A stretch of DNA of 36,225 nucleotides from Dolichospermum sp. LEGE 00240 (GCF_015207875.1 NZ_JADEVZ010000052.1:1-36225), one strand, 5' to 3'; shown: positions 16,678 through 25,190, counted from the stretch's first letter. The notes: generated from the sequence alone by a model not told the origin. Translations and numbers: made by a program.

Positions 16678-17907
16678 TTAAAATTTAATTGCTTTTTCAA
16701 CTAATGCTAATAGTTTAGATGATTGTTGTTCCCAACAAAATTGATTTTTGGCAACTTTTAATGCTGAATATTTAGCTTGTAATAGTTGTTCGGGATTGTT
16801 TAAAAGTTCTTCTATAGCTTGAGCTAAAGCTAAGGGATTATTACTAGGAACTAACTTACCAATAGTTGGTTCATAATTGAAAATTTCTTGCTGACCTGCT
16901 GTATCAGTTGCCACGACCGCTAAACCTGCCTGTAGATATTGAAAGATTTTGTTAGTGGCTGTATATTGCCTACTCAAACAATAAGGAATTTCTAAAGCTA
17001 ATCCAATATCATGTTCAGCAATACGAGAGAGTAATTCTGAATTAGGAACCGTAGGATGAATGAAAATCAGTTCCTGCCAAGCCACAGGTATAAGAGATTC
17101 TAGCCATTGACGAGAACTTTCAGGATAATTCCCTCGCAGATGAATTTCTACAGGAGTTTGAATATGAGGTAAAGCTTGAAAGAGAATTTCTAAACCTCTT
17201 CCCTGACCTATAACTTGGGAAAACCAATGTAATGAGGGAATGTGAAGATTTTGGCGATCGCAGATATTACCATCCATCTTTTCTCGTTCTTGCCAAGGGA
17301 AACTATTATAGATCACTTCTGGTTGAGGAGCTTGATAAGTTTTAGCTAAGGCTTCTGCCATTGCTTGAGATGTAGTCAAACAATAACTACATTCTCGTAT
17401 TAAGCGACCTTCTAAGGCTTTAAGCTGAGAAACCGGACGCATTCGTCTTGCTTCTGGCAATAAGTCTTCAGAAAACCAATCCTCAAAATCTACCCCTACG
17501 GGAAATCCCTCGTCTAACAGTTGATTTCCTACCCACAATCCCGCTTCCAAATGAACAATGGTAAGATCTGCACGGGTTTGACGAGCTACTTTGAGCATTT
17601 TTTGAACTCCATAACCTAGTAATTCTGGTGAAAAAATGCCAAAATGTTGAAATAGTTCTCTTGAAAGTCTAGTTTGTCCACGAAAGAACAAGTTTTCCCA
17701 AATATTTGATGTTTGAATGTCAACAATTGGTATAAATTGCCATTGTTTATTAGCTGTTAAGAGGCGATCGCGCTTGACTAATTCTGGATCAGACCAAAAT
17801 CCTCTGACTGTGACATCATGTCCAGCATTTGCCAATGTTTCAGCTTCTTTTTGGGAACGGGGTAAATTACAAATATGTCCACTTGTGAGAATCAGGATTT
17901 TTGCCAT
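16678..17907 (-). CDS. GT4-like glycosyltransferase
   Basis: The protein has about 409 residues from the ATG at 17907 (MAKILILTSGHICNLPRSQK). An upstream TTG at 17916 would add only three residues, so I prefer the ATG. N-terminal features are SQKEAETLANAGHDVTVRGF, and HLEAGLWVGNQLL in the cleft. The donor half has HWFSQVIGQGRGLEILFQAL, IHLRGNYPESS and NKIFQYLQAGLAVVATDTAGQ. It belongs to the retaining GT-B group. It opens a run of three closely spaced genes with the two FkbM methyltransferases. The donor sugar cannot be assigned. Confidence 0.82.
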   Translation of the reverse strand: MAKILILTSGHICNLPRSQKEAETLANAGHDVTVRGFWSDPELVKRDRLLTANKQWQFIPIVDIQTSNIWENLFFRGQTRLSRELFQHFGIFSPELLGYGVQKMLKVARQTRADLTIVHLEAGLWVGNQLLDEGFPVGVDFEDWFSEDLLPEARRMRPVSQLKALEGRLIRECSYCLTTSQAMAEALAKTYQAPQPEVIYNSFPWQEREKMDGNICDRQNLHIPSLHWFSQVIGQGRGLEILFQALPHIQTPVEIHLRGNYPESSRQWLESLIPVAWQELIFIHPTVPNSELLSRIAEHDIGLALEIPYCLSRQYTATNKIFQYLQAGLAVVATDTAGQQEIFNYEPTIGKLVPSNNPLALAQAIEELLNNPEQLLQAKYSALKVAKNQFCWEQQSSKLLALVEKAIKF

Positions 17908-17964
17908 TTTGACCAAATTGTTTGAATTCAGTATCTATGATAGATAGGGATTTTCAACGACTGA

Positions 17965-18001
17965 GAATTTCCCCAACAACTAATTTGAGATTTCAAAATT
18001 A
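17965..18001. repeat. dispersed repeat shared with the 133-bp tandem at 35651
   Basis: GAATTTCCCC, then about six variable bases, then ACTAATTTGAGATTT and AAATTAG follow the same order as at 35739-35775 and 35872-35908. At those sites a HIP1 octamer comes next, whereas here it lies about 30 bases on. It sits in the 135-bp gap upstream of the gene at 16678. Confidence 0.5.
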
Positions 18002-18042
18002 GTGATTATATCACTGTTTTCTGTAGGCGATCGCTTGCCAGT

Positions 18043-19020
18043 TTATTGCTGACTAAATAAAATATCAAGATAATTTTGAGCGCATTTTTCCAAAGTGAGA
18101 TTTTCTAAAATATAATCACGAGGAGCAAAGTCTTCAGAATTCAGCTTATCCTCAAATTCCGCTAACTTAGCGGGAAACTCACTTATATTTTTGAACTTTA
18201 CACCACAGCGATCGCTCCAGTATGGAACTGAACTAACAGGTTCAAACTTAACTTGATGAGGAAAGTAAGCAGGATCTTGCCAGAAACCACCCCGATCCCA
18301 TGCCAGAATAGGCACACCGCAGGAAAGAGCCTGCTGGTAAGCAATTCCTTGGGTTTCATGTTCACAAAGGAAAATCATGGCTTTACAACGGTCAAGAAGA
18401 GACCGAAATTCTTCTTCTTTGTAGAAACCATAGCGAATAGTGGCCACAGTAAAACCTTGAGATTGCAAACAAGAATGGATAGGGTTAATCAATTCTTGTT
18501 CATAATGTTCATGATCCCATTGCACCTTATCATATAGTAAGAAGTCAATATCTTTATCCTTTCTAGATGCAGGTATCCATTCATCGGTAGCAATACCAAC
18601 TGGCCAAGCAATCACGCGATCGCCGTAATAAGGTTCACACATTTGCCGCATCCATTCCCCTGGAACTAGTATTTTGCGAATGGGTAAGCGATCAAATAAA
18701 TTCGGGTCGTCGTCAGGGTGAGAAAAAACGGCTGCACCAAATAGAATAGGATTTTGCCATTTTATTTTATCTAGTAAATGGGGCTTCCCAACAATGCAAG
18801 CTACCTCGTCGGCATGGCGTTGAATATATTGATAGTCGTTAACTCTATAAGCTATGCCTAGTCTTTCTAATCCTGCACAGAGGTTTAGAAAAACTCTTGT
18901 TTGTCCTCCTGGTCTTGGCTTACCTCGGACAATACGGCGAATTATTTTGCGCGGATAGCGATCAAAAGGGAGCCAGCGATCGGGATCTGGTTCTTCGTAG
19001 AAAAGATGAAGTGGTTTCAT
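18043..19020 (-). CDS. glycosyltransferase (GT4/GT1-like)
   Basis: The protein has about 325 residues from the ATG at 19020 (MKPLHLFYEEPDPDRWLPF). This start overlaps the stop of the preceding FkbM gene as ATGA and has a GGAGAG ribosome-binding site about 5 bases upstream. A longer open frame to 19086 would run deep into that gene and is less likely. GGQTRVFLNLCAGLERLGI is the acceptor-side loop. CKAMIFLCEHETQGIAYQQALSCGVPIL has the Glu pair and small residues of a nucleotide-sugar site (cited in overlapping parts), then WDRGGFWQDP. It is shorter than most GT4 enzymes. A role in repeat-unit assembly is inferred. Confidence 0.78.
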   Translation of the reverse strand: MKPLHLFYEEPDPDRWLPFDRYPRKIIRRIVRGKPRPGGQTRVFLNLCAGLERLGIAYRVNDYQYIQRHADEVACIVGKPHLLDKIKWQNPILFGAAVFSHPDDDPNLFDRLPIRKILVPGEWMRQMCEPYYGDRVIAWPVGIATDEWIPASRKDKDIDFLLYDKVQWDHEHYEQELINPIHSCLQSQGFTVATIRYGFYKEEEFRSLLDRCKAMIFLCEHETQGIAYQQALSCGVPILAWDRGGFWQDPAYFPHQVKFEPVSSVPYWSDRCGVKFKNISEFPAKLAEFEDKLNSEDFAPRDYILENLTLEKCAQNYLDILFSQQ

Positions 19021-19826
19021 GCACTCTCCTCTACTCGCAGCAATAACCATGTTCCAGGCAATAACTGAGGTGAGGAAAATCCCCATGATTTAGCCAGATA
19101 TTGAAGATCAGCTTCGCCATAACCTTCATGGCACTCAATACAAATAGCATCGACAAGAGATAACCAATCACAATTATCTTTCAGAAGAACGGCTTCATAG
19201 CCTTCAATGTCTATTTTGAGAAGAGAAATTCTATTCCAACCTAATTTCTGTAATAAGGTGGGAATACTAAGTGCTTCGACCTGAATAGTTTTACCCGTCA
19301 ACTTTTTCCCGTATTCAATACCCGCAACTTTGTGTCCGTAATCGTTAGCATCTAATTCCATCTCTAAAAAACCATCCGTTACCGCGATCGCAGATGGAAA
19401 AACACGAGATTGAATGTTGTTCAAGTGGAGATTTTTCTGAAGAAGATCAACATTTTCAGGCATTGGTTCAACACAAACAATCTCGGCAGAGGGATATTGA
19501 CGTGCGAAAAAGATAGCTGTAAACCCGGCATTAGCACCTAAATCTAAAATGGTTTTAGGTTGAAATTGCAAAGGAAGATTGTAGTACTGATGATCGAATA
19601 CCTCACCAAAAATAAAGGCATCAGAACCATTATTATCTCGAACTTCAACCTTGATGCTGTTAATAGGTGGTGCATACTGAAAGTTAATTTGATGCCTACC
19701 TGTTGACAAAGGCTTGACAAATGGCTTGTTACTATAAAGCCAAATTAAGCGACTCCAGGCATCTGACCAAGTTGAACAAACCTTTAAACTTTGGTTAATG
19801 TTATTTAGTAAAGCAATTGGATTCAT
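19017..19826 (-). CDS. FkbM-family methyltransferase
   Basis: The protein has 269 residues. An N-terminal extension of about 90 residues (FGEVFDHQYYNLPLQFQ just before the core) precedes the SAM-binding loop KTILDLGANAGFTAIFFARQ and IVCVEPMPENVDLLQKNL. The hallmark LLKIDIEGYEAVLLKDN and AICIECHEGYG complete the FkbM domain. It probably methylates a sugar hydroxyl of the glycan or its precursor. It is coupled to the next glycosyltransferase by an ATGA overlap, suggesting the two act on neighbouring steps. A 162-bp gap with no recognisable signal separates it from the gene at 19989. Confidence 0.87.
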   Translation of the reverse strand: MNPIALLNNINQSLKVCSTWSDAWSRLIWLYSNKPFVKPLSTGRHQINFQYAPPINSIKVEVRDNNGSDAFIFGEVFDHQYYNLPLQFQPKTILDLGANAGFTAIFFARQYPSAEIVCVEPMPENVDLLQKNLHLNNIQSRVFPSAIAVTDGFLEMELDANDYGHKVAGIEYGKKLTGKTIQVEALSIPTLLQKLGWNRISLLKIDIEGYEAVLLKDNCDWLSLVDAICIECHEGYGEADLQYLAKSWGFSSPQLLPGTWLLLRVEESA

Positions 19827-19988
19827 AGGATTAGATAGAGTTTATTTACTGCAAAATTAATTAAATACTGATTAGATTTTTCGTAACCAAAGACTTTATC
19901 AATTATTATTTGGTTGCCAAGATTTTGAAGTATTTTTGAAACTCAATTGATTTAGAGAGATCAAATATCTGTTTTTGTTGAAAATTAC

Positions 19989-21176
19989 CTAAATTGTCTC
20001 TATTCCTTCTACAGACTGCCATAAACCTTTTGACTCCGAGCTATTAATTGGATAGTAGCCTAGTAATTCATCCATAATTTCTTTAAGAACTAGAGGTTTG
20101 GAGATGCCGAGCCGCTTGATAATGGGTAAGGCACCACAAGGACCAGCTAAAACTATATTGGCTGGGATTAAATGCCACAAAATATCCAGATTAATTCTAC
20201 AATCAAATGCTGTTACTTTCATAGATAAATCCAGGCTCAATTCGTCTATAAGTTCAATTAATAAATCATCCCTACCAACTGGGTGTGGTTTGAGTACAAG
20301 CTGATGATTTGAGAAAATTTCGGGACTTTCTCTAAATATCCGATTAATAGACTTGCGGTAGGCATTTTTAATGTCATTATTTAGACCAAATAATAACAAC
20401 AGAATCCATTTTTTTTCGCTACCATTGGATGCTATGACTATTTTCTCTTCAACTTCTAGCTTGAGATGCAAAGGCAATAATTCGTAGATATTTTTGAGGT
20501 TCTCGGCTACAATTGTATGCGATAAATCAATAGTGTTGTTAGACCAACAACTTAGGTGATCAAAAGTATACGCTCGATCAAATGTCAAGCCAGTTTCCTT
20601 GTCATATTTTACATTAGAAATTAGATCATTTAGTTTCCAAAGAAGTTTACGAAAGAAGCCGCTTTGGTAGATTCTTTGAGATAAGAAAGAGTTTCTGTAA
20701 TCTATACATCCTCCATTTTCTAAGTTAAATGCATGAGGGATTTTTACATGAGTAGCAGTGGGGAACATCCCGTGCAAAAACATCATTGGAAAATGAATTG
20801 GTTCGTCAGTCCAAATTTCAATTTGAGGGCTATCTTTCAAATGAGGGAGTAATAAATTTCTTAACAGTCGAGAATCATGTCTATGTCTTAACAAAAATTG
20901 AAAAGGCCAACTGATTCTCCCTGCTGTTCGAGGAGTAGAAATTTTAAAACCTTTTAACCGATAGGTGGCCGCGAAAGGATAACTTTCTGCAACAGCTTGC
21001 ATAAGTATTGCACCTTTTTCGGCGGATTCACCCATAACAGAGGTATCCCAGATTAATATATCTTGGCAATTTTCTTCTGGTTGATGGCGAAGGATATGAA
21101 TAAGGGGTAGTAATTGTGTTGTAGAAACTACTGCACAAATACGTAATAAATTATTACGTCGGTGTTTTAACAACAT
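19989..21176 (-). CDS. polysialyltransferase-like glycosyltransferase, candidate nonulosonate transferase
   Basis: The protein has 395 residues. It does not look like GT4 enzymes. It contains HVKIPHAFNLENGG (about residues 143-156) and LVLKPHPVGRDD, whose HP pair (about residues 298-299) matches the HP motif shared by bacterial sialyl- and polysialyltransferase families (GT38, GT52, GT80). It also has VLAGPCGALPIIKRLG near the position of the small-residue motif that follows HP in those families. The D/E-D/E-G motif is not clear; LENGG may stand in for it. Placed between pseI and the glycosyltransferases, it is the best candidate for using the CMP-nonulosonate made by the pse genes. The donor is inferred, and another capsule-type GT-B enzyme remains possible. 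Confidence 0.5.
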   Translation of the reverse strand: MLLKHRRNNLLRICAVVSTTQLLPLIHILRHQPEENCQDILIWDTSVMGESAEKGAILMQAVAESYPFAATYRLKGFKISTPRTAGRISWPFQFLLRHRHDSRLLRNLLLPHLKDSPQIEIWTDEPIHFPMMFLHGMFPTATHVKIPHAFNLENGGCIDYRNSFLSQRIYQSGFFRKLLWKLNDLISNVKYDKETGLTFDRAYTFDHLSCWSNNTIDLSHTIVAENLKNIYELLPLHLKLEVEEKIVIASNGSEKKWILLLLFGLNNDIKNAYRKSINRIFRESPEIFSNHQLVLKPHPVGRDDLLIELIDELSLDLSMKVTAFDCRINLDILWHLIPANIVLAGPCGALPIIKRLGISKPLVLKEIMDELLGYYPINSSESKGLWQSVEGIETI

Positions 21177-21341
21177 TGAATTTGAATAATATGAGTTAGC
21201 AAAGTTTTTAAATACGTAACACTATTCAATACCTTGTCCATTTTTTTGTCACTAATTTTTAATTAATAATGTCAAAATTAGGATGTTCATGATTAAAGGA
21301 TGAACAGGATAAAAACAGCGATTTCATTATTAATTTACAAC

Positions 21342-21510
21342 ATATAGGACTCCGGTTTGATTCCTGATAGGGAAGCGTGGCGTTAGCCATATTTTCCTGC
21401 GTAGGAAGGCAAGAGGCAATCATGCAAGAGGCAAGAAGCAAAAGGATTTGATAATATGAAGGTGTACCGAGTTTTGTATGGCTATCAAAAATCAAATAGG
21501 AGTCCTATAT
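21342..21510. mobile_element. MITE-like element, family 5
   Basis: This is a 169-bp segment whose ends ATATAGGACTCCGGTTTGAT and ATCAAATAGGAGTCCTATAT are inverted repeats extending about 29 bases with four or five mismatches. The interior holds short direct repeats (GGCAAGAGGCAA, CAAGAGGCAAGAAGC). A short open frame over it is repeat-derived. The rest of the 21177-21578 gap shows no gene. Confidence 0.7.
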
Positions 21511-21578
21511 CTCAAATTCTCAGCCAGACGATCACTGTTCATGAATATCTTTTTTACAGCCATGAGACTATTGAGATA

Positions 21579-22634
21579 TTACATTAACAATTCCCACTTT
21601 ACTGGTGTTCCCGCTTGAACATCTACTTTGATTTTTTTCCCCAATAAAAGATTGTAGTATTTGGGGGGTAAACCTTGTCCGGGACGAATAGCTCTTAAAT
21701 TGTCTGGGGTTAGTATATCACCTGATTGCATATTTTGGGCTATGTAAAGACTGCGCCTAAATATTAAAGATTTCTGTTCGGCTGCGGTGACTCCATAGCT
21801 AATTTTACCCATAGCTTGCCATGCTCTTTCTGTTTCTATAACTAATTGTTTCATTTCTTGCGGTTCCATAGAAAAAGCCGCATCTACACCACCATCGGCG
21901 CGGTTAAGTGTGAAATGTTTTTCGATGACTGTAGCACCTAAAGCTACACTGGCAACAGCTACACCAATTCCCAGGGTATGATCGGATAAGCCAACCTGGA
22001 TATCATCAAATAAATCTCTGAGGTGGGGAATGGTGAGTAAGTTTGTGTCTTTGGGTGTTGATGGGTAACTGCTGGTACATTTAAGTAAAATTAGGTTTTG
22101 ACAACCTGCTTGTTTAGCGGTGGTTATTGTTTCATCTAATTCGGCGATCGCTGCCATCCCGGTGGAAATGATGATAGGCTTTCCTGTACTGGCAACTTTG
22201 CGAATTAGTGGTAAATCGGTGTTTTCAAAGGAGGCTATTTTATAAAAGGGAACATCTAGGGATTCTAGGAAATCTACTGCGGTAAAGTCAAAGGGTGTGC
22301 TAAACCCGATGATACCTAATTCCCGGCAGCGATCGAATATTGGTTTATGCCATTCCCAAGGGGTATATGCTTGTTGATAAAGTTCAAATAAAGATTTACC
22401 ATACCACAAGCTTTTAGGATCATTAATAAAAAACTCGTCTCGATCTAAGTCGAGGGTCATGGTATCTGCTGTATAAGTTTGGATTTTGAGGGCGTGAACT
22501 CCTGTTTTGGCAGCTATTTCGACAATTTCCAAGGCTCTTTCTAAGGATTGGTTATGATTCCCTGACATTTCGGCAATGATAAATGGGGGATGATTGTTAC
22601 CAATTTTTCTATCTTGAATCTCTATTGTCTTCAT
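21579..22634 (-). CDS. pseI: pseudaminic acid synthase (NeuB family)
   Basis: The protein has about 351 residues and condenses 2,4-diacetamido-2,4,6-trideoxy-L-altrose with phosphoenolpyruvate to give pseudaminic acid. NeuB-type TIM-barrel motifs are FIIAEMSGNHNQSLERAL, HALKIQTYTADTMTLDL, ISTGMAA, GLSDHTLGIGVAVASVALGA and VIEKHFTLNR. The C-terminal SAF (antifreeze-like) domain includes SLYIAQNMQSGDILTPDNLR. GNHNQSL and QTYTADT favour PseI over sialic or legionaminic acid synthases. I start at the ATG at 22634, with AGAG 5 bases upstream. A GTG two codons earlier is also in frame. It lies 120 bp from the PIG-L gene. Confidence 0.93.
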   Translation of the reverse strand: MKTIEIQDRKIGNNHPPFIIAEMSGNHNQSLERALEIVEIAAKTGVHALKIQTYTADTMTLDLDRDEFFINDPKSLWYGKSLFELYQQAYTPWEWHKPIFDRCRELGIIGFSTPFDFTAVDFLESLDVPFYKIASFENTDLPLIRKVASTGKPIIISTGMAAIAELDETITTAKQAGCQNLILLKCTSSYPSTPKDTNLLTIPHLRDLFDDIQVGLSDHTLGIGVAVASVALGATVIEKHFTLNRADGGVDAAFSMEPQEMKQLVIETERAWQAMGKISYGVTAAEQKSLIFRRSLYIAQNMQSGDILTPDNLRAIRPGQGLPPKYYNLLLGKKIKVDVQAGTPVKWELLM

Positions 22635-22760
22635 TATCACTCTGCTATCTGAGATAAGTTACTGATATATTAGTTTACATCGGACTACAAGATTTAAATT
22701 ACTCCCCTTAGTCCGTTCTTTTTTCTTTTTAAATTGAAATTGCTGATAATTTTACCTAGT

Positions 22761-23447
22761 TTAGAGGCATAAATTCCTTCCTAACATGAAAGCTTCAGCA
22801 GCTTCAACCCCTACAGTAGATCCCCGCCATCTAGCTAAATATTCAACGGATTCTATGGAACGAGGGTGGGGATAGGGACACATTTCTAAGCTATAAGCTT
22901 CTAGTGCTTTGAGTTTCAGAGTTAGTGTTTCTGAAATGTCTACAAACCAGTTAGGTGCAAAGCTTGGTGCAGATCCTGGTGGTCGCCATTCGGTGCTAGA
23001 TGGTACTTCAAAGAAAAGCAAGGTCTTGATTGAACTACCAGGTTTTGGTCTGCAAGCTGTAATCACAGCTTCATGAACGCGGCGGTGATCAATATTGACA
23101 TCCCCATTATGGTGAGTGTAGACAATTTGCGGGTGTATGTGGGTTACAGCGTCTTCTATTACCTTGACTATATCTAACAGTTCACAGCCATCCATTCGGT
23201 TATCAGGGAAGTCTTTAAGGGAAACTGATGTAGATCCTAGTATTTCACTTGCTTGTTTAGCTGCACTTGCAAGAGCAGAAAGTTCCCGTTGAAAATGACT
23301 TCTATCTCGCTTTTCATCCCGACTGGTTGCTCCTTCTGCCAGAATGAGGATATGAACATTGTCACCTTGCTGTGCGTGTTTTGCGATCGCACCACCGCAC
23401 CCCAATACCTCATCATCAGGATGAGCAGCAACAACTAGTACTTCCAT
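22761..23447 (-). CDS. PIG-L/LmbE-family N-deacetylase
   Basis: The protein has 228 residues. The zinc motif AHPDDE (residues 8-13) and the later DHRRVHEA (H-x3-H) give the metal ligands of PIG-L N-acetyl-sugar deacetylases. THHNGDVN is a further conserved segment. It should remove an N-acetyl group from an amino sugar or its nucleotide or lipid-linked form. The ATG shares a base with the formyltransferase stop (TAATG), and that gene is in turn 1 base from pseH. Three N-acyl-modifying enzymes are thus made together. The likely logic is that this enzyme frees an amine which the formyltransferase then formylates. The order of the steps and the exact substrate are inference. Confidence 0.88.
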   Translation of the reverse strand: MEVLVVAAHPDDEVLGCGGAIAKHAQQGDNVHILILAEGATSRDEKRDRSHFQRELSALASAAKQASEILGSTSVSLKDFPDNRMDGCELLDIVKVIEDAVTHIHPQIVYTHHNGDVNIDHRRVHEAVITACRPKPGSSIKTLLFFEVPSSTEWRPPGSAPSFAPNWFVDISETLTLKLKALEAYSLEMCPYPHPRSIESVEYLARWRGSTVGVEAAEAFMLGRNLCL

Positions 23448-24136
23448 TATTCAACCTCCTCTATTGGAGTAATAGTCACATCAGCAACTATTCGATCATG
23501 GTAGAATGATGCTCGTCCAAATTTATAATTAAATCCCTGATGACGAATCAAAGCATGAGGATACCCTTCAGCGTCTAACATCCGAATAAAATCATAAAGT
23601 TGCTGGAGCGAATTGAACTCAGGAATTTCACTTTCGGCAGGTTTACGTCGCTTAAAAATAGTAACTTCACCTGTTTGAGGTTTCGGTTCTGGCTCATATT
23701 CAATAATATAATTAATCATTTTGGCTGAAATATGAGTAGCACGAATATAAATTTCTTCGGCATTACCAGCTAAACATAAGTCTTCTTGACAATAGACCTC
23801 ACCGGCATCAAATTCTTCAGTCATTCTCAATGCAGTTAATTTTGTCTCTTGATGTCCGCGAATAATTAGATTTTGTAATGGGCTTCCTCCTCGTCCATAA
23901 GGAACATCCGTCATGTGAAAACAGACACATTCATAACTGTTAATTAGCTCATCGGGGACTTTCCATGACCAGTGAAGGAAGAAAATATACCGAGGATTTA
24001 TCTTGTCAATTTGCTCTATACTCAAATCTTGAGTAGAATTTATAAAAAACCATTGGCCGGGATATTTAACGATTGTCTTGTCAAAAACTTGACGATTCCA
24101 AGACTTACTACCAGCTACAACATAATTATTAATCAC
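23447..24136 (-). CDS. formyltransferase of the pse locus (FMT-like)
   Basis: The protein has 229 residues. The formyltransferase core is CFHMTDVPYGRGGSPLQNLI, followed by RGHQETKLTALRM and EEFDAGEVYCQEDL. The catalytic His (FHMTD) and Asp (FDAGEVY) of 10-formyl-THF-dependent enzymes are present, but the usual Asn two residues before His is Cys. The upstream GKxxN-like region is short. A C-terminal domain of about 80 residues follows (VTIFKRRKPAE, FNYKFGRASFYHD). It most probably formylates an amino group of the nonulosonate precursor or CMP-sugar, as in known Pse5Ac7Fo-type sugars. The start is GTG, one base after the pseH stop (TAATGTG). It is not a true methionyl-tRNA formyltransferase, judging by length and context. 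Confidence 0.82.
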   Translation of the reverse strand: MINNYVVAGSKSWNRQVFDKTIVKYPGQWFFINSTQDLSIEQIDKINPRYIFFLHWSWKVPDELINSYECVCFHMTDVPYGRGGSPLQNLIIRGHQETKLTALRMTEEFDAGEVYCQEDLCLAGNAEEIYIRATHISAKMINYIIEYEPEPKPQTGEVTIFKRRKPAESEIPEFNSLQQLYDFIRMLDAEGYPHALIRHQGFNYKFGRASFYHDRIVADVTITPIEEVE

Positions 24137-24137
24137 A

Positions 24138-24692
24138 TTATTTATTCCTAAATACGATTTTAGCTATATCATTTTTATTCTGTAACCAATCTTCTTGAAA
24201 TAAGGACAAACAAATAACATCTTGATATTCAAGATTCTTATAGATGTGTTTTTTAAAACATCCTTCTTCTTGGAAGGAGAATTTTTTATGGAGTTTTAAA
24301 GATTTATTATTAAAACTTAAAACTTCACTACAAACTTTTCTAAAATCAACAAGTTCAAAAATATATTCCATACTAATAAAACCTAAAGCACCTCCACCAC
24401 CTAAAGGAGTTGCAGTTTCCCCCAAATAAAATCCCCAGTAACACTTATTATTATTTTTATCTATATTTGTAAAATATACCAACCCAATAGGATGATTTTG
24501 AAATTCACAGATTAAATAGTCAACGGTTGGCGCATCTTTTATTTTTTTAAACCAAGTTTGATGTTCTTCAAGACTGATAATATGATCTGTATACATATTA
24601 GCTCTGACTCTCTCTGAATTACGCCAACTTAATACCATTTCCAAATCAGATTCTTGTAAAGGTCTTAGTTGATAGTCTTCACGTTTAGCCAT
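24138..24692 (-). CDS. pseH: GNAT N-acetyltransferase, PseH-like
   Basis: The protein has 184 residues. The N-terminal YQLRPLQESDLEMVLSWRN is the classic start of PseH/RimJ-type acetyltransferases. The acetyl-CoA loop is seen at YLGETATPLGGGGALGFISM, with glycines lining the pyrophosphate site. It should acetylate the C4 amine of UDP-4-amino-4,6-dideoxy-L-AltNAc, the third step of the pathway. The ATG at 24692 is the only sensible start. It opens the coupled trio with the formyltransferase and deacetylase. Whether the acetyl group it adds is retained is uncertain, because a deacetylase and a formyltransferase follow in the same transcript. Confidence 0.82.
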   Translation of the reverse strand: MAKREDYQLRPLQESDLEMVLSWRNSERVRANMYTDHIISLEEHQTWFKKIKDAPTVDYLICEFQNHPIGLVYFTNIDKNNNKCYWGFYLGETATPLGGGGALGFISMEYIFELVDFRKVCSEVLSFNNKSLKLHKKFSFQEEGCFKKHIYKNLEYQDVICLSLFQEDWLQNKNDIAKIVFRNK

Positions 24693-24777
24693 ATTAAATA
24701 ATCCCTTTGATTATATTTCCTGATTTAACACTTCTGCCCAAATCATCTAAGAGGTGAACGCAGATAAACGCAGATAA

Positions 24778-25035
24778 TTTTTGTCAGAATCAGGATATCC
24801 AGGATTTGAGGATGTACAGGATGTAATTGCTCATTTGTTTGTTGGTGGTTAATGTTGTAATTGTCTTAATCAGAATAAACAAAATAATCCCCAAATTTCC
24901 ACCAACAATTATTAAATAACATCCTGTAAATCCTTTAATCCTGGTTATCCTGATTCTGACAAAAAAACTCTAGATGTACAGGATGTAATTGCTCATTTGT
25001 TTGTTGGTTAATGTTGTAATTGTCTTAATCAGAAT
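24778..25035. repeat. inverted repeat plus 60-bp direct repeat, gene-free
   Basis: TTTTGTCAGAATCAGGATA at 24778 begins an arm of about 45 bases whose reverse complement occupies 24920-24966 with few mismatches. GATGTACAGGATGTAATTGC starts a further segment of roughly 63 bases present at both 24811-24876 and 24973-25035. The second copy lacks three bases. Short CGCAGATAA repeats precede it (near 24760). No gene is visible between the DUF2887 gene and pseH. Confidence 0.8.
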
Positions 25036-25129
25036 TTTTCAACCACCCTCTAGCGTAATGATTGTGAATTCAATTGAGTTGTTCCATGTATATAGCAACC
25101 ATATTTGATTTGCAGACCGTGAGGGTTTC

Positions 25130-25162
25130 AGATCCCCGACTTCTTCGAGAAGTCGGGGATCT
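25130..25162. repeat. perfect 15-bp stem hairpin (dispersed repeat)
   Basis: AGATCCCCGACTTCT and its exact complement enclose the loop TCG, 29 bases past the stop of the DUF2887 gene. The same hairpin with loop TAG occurs at 35668-35702 and 35801-35835, downstream of the related gene at 35924. It could act as a transcription terminator or 3'-end stabiliser, though no T-run follows on the minus strand. Confidence 0.8.
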
Positions 25163-25190
25163 CTGTATCGTTAAGGCAGATACTTATAAA

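Noticed and set aside
18043-19086. Longer glycosyltransferase start at 19086
   Set aside because: It would overlap the FkbM gene by 70 bases. The ATG at 19020 has a GGAGAG site and an ATGA overlap.
21259-21495. 78-residue minus-strand frame between pseI and the polysialyltransferase-like gene
   Set aside because: Most of it lies within the family 5 MITE, with no recognisable domain or start signal.
23447-24136. Housekeeping methionyl-tRNA formyltransferase
   Set aside because: It is too short, lacks the usual Asn-x-His motif, and is locked into an operon of sugar N-acyl-modifying genes.
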